This document shows positions 4,205 to 5,194 of a stretch of 5,194 nucleotides of DNA, one piece after another. The notes beneath the pieces are model-generated. The model saw only the letters and a program-made list of their open reading frames with translations. It was not told the DNA's origin and made no database searches. How positions within the stretch are numbered: position 1 is the stretch's first letter; the number at the start of each line of letters is the position of its first letter. The stretch comes from Gemmatimonadota bacterium. Lineage in GTDB: Bacteria; Gemmatimonadota; Gemmatimonadetes; Gemmatimonadales; GWC2-71-9. The stretch is taken from contig QHTY01000137.1 in assembly GCA_003220985.1 (NCBI GenBank), positions 1 to 5,194 of the forward strand, written 5' to 3'. Both the position numbers and the translations under genes were made by a program.

Positions 4205-4860
4205 CAGAGCGCTCCTTGTGTGCGCACCGGCACCGGCCCTGCGGGGATCGCGGAGCGCAGCTTGGGCAACACGTTCGATTGGTTCATGCCTTGCGTAATG
4301 AGATCGGTGTCGTGCCCGTTCTGCGCAGTGCCGAGCTGCGAGATTTGCACGAGCACGAGCTCCAGGTCCTCGAGCAGCGACCGCAGCCGCTGGTCGTTCC
4401 CAGCCGGCGAGTCGAGCATCAAGCGCGTCGTCGTGAGAAGATCGCGCGCTTGTTGCGCGAGGCGCACGCGGTTGGCTGCACTGTTCGTCCCCAGATCAGC
4501 GCGGAAGGAGGTCAAAAACGCTTCCGTGCGCGAGAGGTACTGGGTCGCGGCGACTTGATAGGCCACGTCGGGCTGCGAGAGTTGCGCCGAGTCAGTCGTT
4601 GCAACGCTGTTGCTGGCGTTCCCGCCACCCGCCTGATGCGCGGTCCAGCGCCCGATGCCGATCCCAAGGATCAACACGGCCGCGGCCGCCACCGCCCACT
4701 TCATCCACGGACGCAGCTCGATGACGTGTTTGTGCCGTCTGGCGTCCTCGATGCGCTTCCAGATCTCGTCGCGAGGTGGGGTGCGTGGTGCGTGGTACGT
4801 GGTACGGGCCGCGTCCTTGAGCCACCGCTCGAACTTCGGATCTTCGTGCTGGTCCATCAT
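4204..4860 (-). CDS. Single-pass membrane protein, putative anti-sigma factor of the adjacent ECF sigma
   Basis: The 218-residue protein has a short charged N-terminal segment (about 1-50, containing FERWLKDAARTTYHAP and DEIWKRIEDARR), one membrane segment at about 54-71 (MKWAVAAAAVLILGIGIG) and a helical C-terminal part of about 145 residues expected outside the inner membrane. This layout and the position directly behind an ECF sigma gene are what is expected of an anti-sigma factor: the cytoplasmic part holds the sigma and the outer part senses a signal. It has no cysteine at all, so it is not a zinc-binding (ZAS) anti-sigma; the assignment rests on topology and context. Start: ATG at 4860 overlaps the sigma stop as ATGA, with AGGAG (4871-4875) 10 nt upstream; ATG at 4869 would leave only 1 nt to that AGGAG, and ATG at 4857 is also possible. 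Residues 19-28 are encoded by a 7-bp tandem repeat. The gene ends on a TGATG overlap with the large HEAT gene. Confidence 0.75.
   Translation of the reverse strand: MMDQHEDPKFERWLKDAARTTYHAPRTPPRDEIWKRIEDARRHKHVIELRPWMKWAVAAAAVLILGIGIGRWTAHQAGGGNASNSVATTDSAQLSQPDVAYQVAATQYLSRTEAFLTSFRADLGTNSAANRVRLAQQARDLLTTTRLMLDSPAGNDQRLRSLLEDLELVLVQISQLGTAQNGHDTDLITQGMNQSNVLPKLRSAIPAGPVPVRTQGAL
4212..4217 (-). promoter_or_regulatory. Strong ribosome binding site of the large HEAT-repeat gene
   Basis: CTCCTT on the plus strand reads AAGGAG in the mRNA, 7 nt before ATG at 4204. It lies inside the end of the putative anti-sigma gene. It supports the 4204 start and suggests that this gene is translated more strongly than the ones coupled around it. 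Confidence 0.75.
4778..4805. repeat. Heptanucleotide tandem repeat (GTGGTRC) inside the putative anti-sigma gene
   Basis: Four 7-bp units on the plus strand: GGGGTGC (4778-4784), GTGGTGC (4785-4791), GTGGTAC (4792-4798) and GTGGTAC (4799-4805). The last two are identical. They encode the RTTYHAPRTP stretch in the cytoplasmic segment before the membrane helix. The unit is the reverse complement of the GCACCAC unit at 2406-2440. Change by one unit would shift the reading frame. Confidence 0.65.
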
Positions 4861-5194
4861 CTCACCCATTCTCCTGCGAAGTCCGCCAGCGCCACGCGCA
4901 ACTTCGCCCTCGCGCGCGACAGCTGTGCCTTCGACGTGCCGGTCTCGACGCCCAACGCGGCGCCGATTTCTTCGTGTGTGTAGCCCTCGACATCGTGCAT
5001 CAGAAACACCGTGCGGTAACCCTCCGGTAGATCATCGATCGCCTGCTTGAGCCGCGCTTTCAGATCCGGTTCGGCATGCCGTTGCACCACGCCGATCTCG
5101 TGCGCGTCGTCGATGTCCGCTTCCCGCTGCCGAAACCGCTTCACCTTTCGCAGGCCGTTCAGAACGACCGTGGTCGTGATCGTATGCAGCCAGG
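4857..5194 (-). CDS. ECF-type RNA polymerase sigma-70 factor, C-terminal part (cut by window edge)
   Basis: The open frame enters from the right edge and ends at TGA 4857-4859; its start is outside the window. The visible 111 codons begin with WLHTITTTVVLNGLRKVKRF, the end of region 2 (-10 recognition helix and following basic segment), then a variable linker (RQREADIDDAHEIGVVQRHA) and a full region 4: LKQAIDDLPEGYRTVFLMHD, then EGYTHEEIGAALGVETGTSK, the helix-turn-helix that reads the -35 element, and the closing LSRARAKLRVAL. All core positions of region 4 are present, with nothing suggesting decay. A GTG at 5144 is not a credible start because homologous region 2 sequence continues upstream of it. 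The stop overlaps the ATG of the putative anti-sigma gene by 4 nt. The family usually regulates its own operon, so a promoter upstream of the window recognised by this sigma is expected but not visible. Confidence 0.95.
   Translation of the reverse strand, partial: WLHTITTTVVLNGLRKVKRFRQREADIDDAHEIGVVQRHAEPDLKARLKQAIDDLPEGYRTVFLMHDVEGYTHEEIGAALGVETGTSKAQLSRARAKLRVALADFAGEWVR

Noticed and set aside
3638..4558. Long plus-strand open frame opposite the HEAT and anti-sigma genes
   Set aside because: Its product is Arg-rich and low-complexity, as expected from the antisense of a GC-rich gene; the minus-strand genes have clear domains, signal peptide, ribosome site and overlaps.
4785..4860. CRISPR-like or IS-end origin of the short repeats
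   Set aside because: Units are 7 bp, directly adjacent without spacers, and no transposase or target-site duplication is visible.
4857..5144. GTG at 5144 as the start of a small 95-residue sigma-like protein
   Set aside because: The same frame continues upstream with WLHTITTTVVLNGLRK, conserved region 2 sequence, so the gene extends past the window edge.

Overview
The window is GC-rich (low 60s % GC by eye) and almost every real gene is on the minus strand, so transcription runs from high to low coordinates. Gene content and style suggest a free-living Gram-negative-type bacterium with an envelope: ECF sigma factors, exported HEAT/TPR proteins with signal peptides, and tightly overlapping genes. 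The combination of an ECF sigma, a single-pass membrane protein and HEAT-repeat proteins carrying an 'FWLGQ' signature is what I would expect from Gemmatimonadota. This assignment is inference; no rRNA or marker gene is present to prove it.

Region 5194-1055/501 (minus strand) is one compact gene run. In order of transcription: the C-terminal part of an ECF sigma-70 factor (end of region 2 plus all of region 4; runs off the right edge); a single-pass membrane protein that starts on an ATGA overlap and is best explained as its anti-sigma factor; a 586-residue exported protein with a low-complexity N-terminus, a TPR/CpoB-like segment and eight to nine HEAT-like repeats; a 269-residue exported protein with an unrecognised cysteine-containing N-terminal domain and four HEAT-like repeats; a DUF218 (YdcF/SanA-like) protein; and an ADP-ribose pyrophosphatase-type Nudix hydrolase. 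The first three junctions overlap by 4, 1 and 4 nt; the last two are gaps of 7 and 14 nt. This is a likely operon. The first four genes look like one functional unit: sigma, membrane regulator and two secreted repeat proteins as sensors or outputs. The last two look like housekeeping genes riding along.

Region 500-291 is a 210-bp intergenic stretch rich in symmetry. It has a good sigma70-like minus-strand promoter (437-465), an opposing plus-strand promoter-like sequence sharing the same palindromic -10 hexamer, several small inverted repeats and an interrupted direct repeat. It leads into a second, different ECF sigma factor gene (start at 290, minus strand), of which only the N-terminus and region 2 are in the window.

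The points most worth a second look are the strict alternation of Trp-type and non-Trp-type HEAT repeats in both repeat proteins, a 7-bp tandem repeat (GCACCAC family) found near the 5' end of two genes of the operon in opposite orientations, and the symmetric promoter region.
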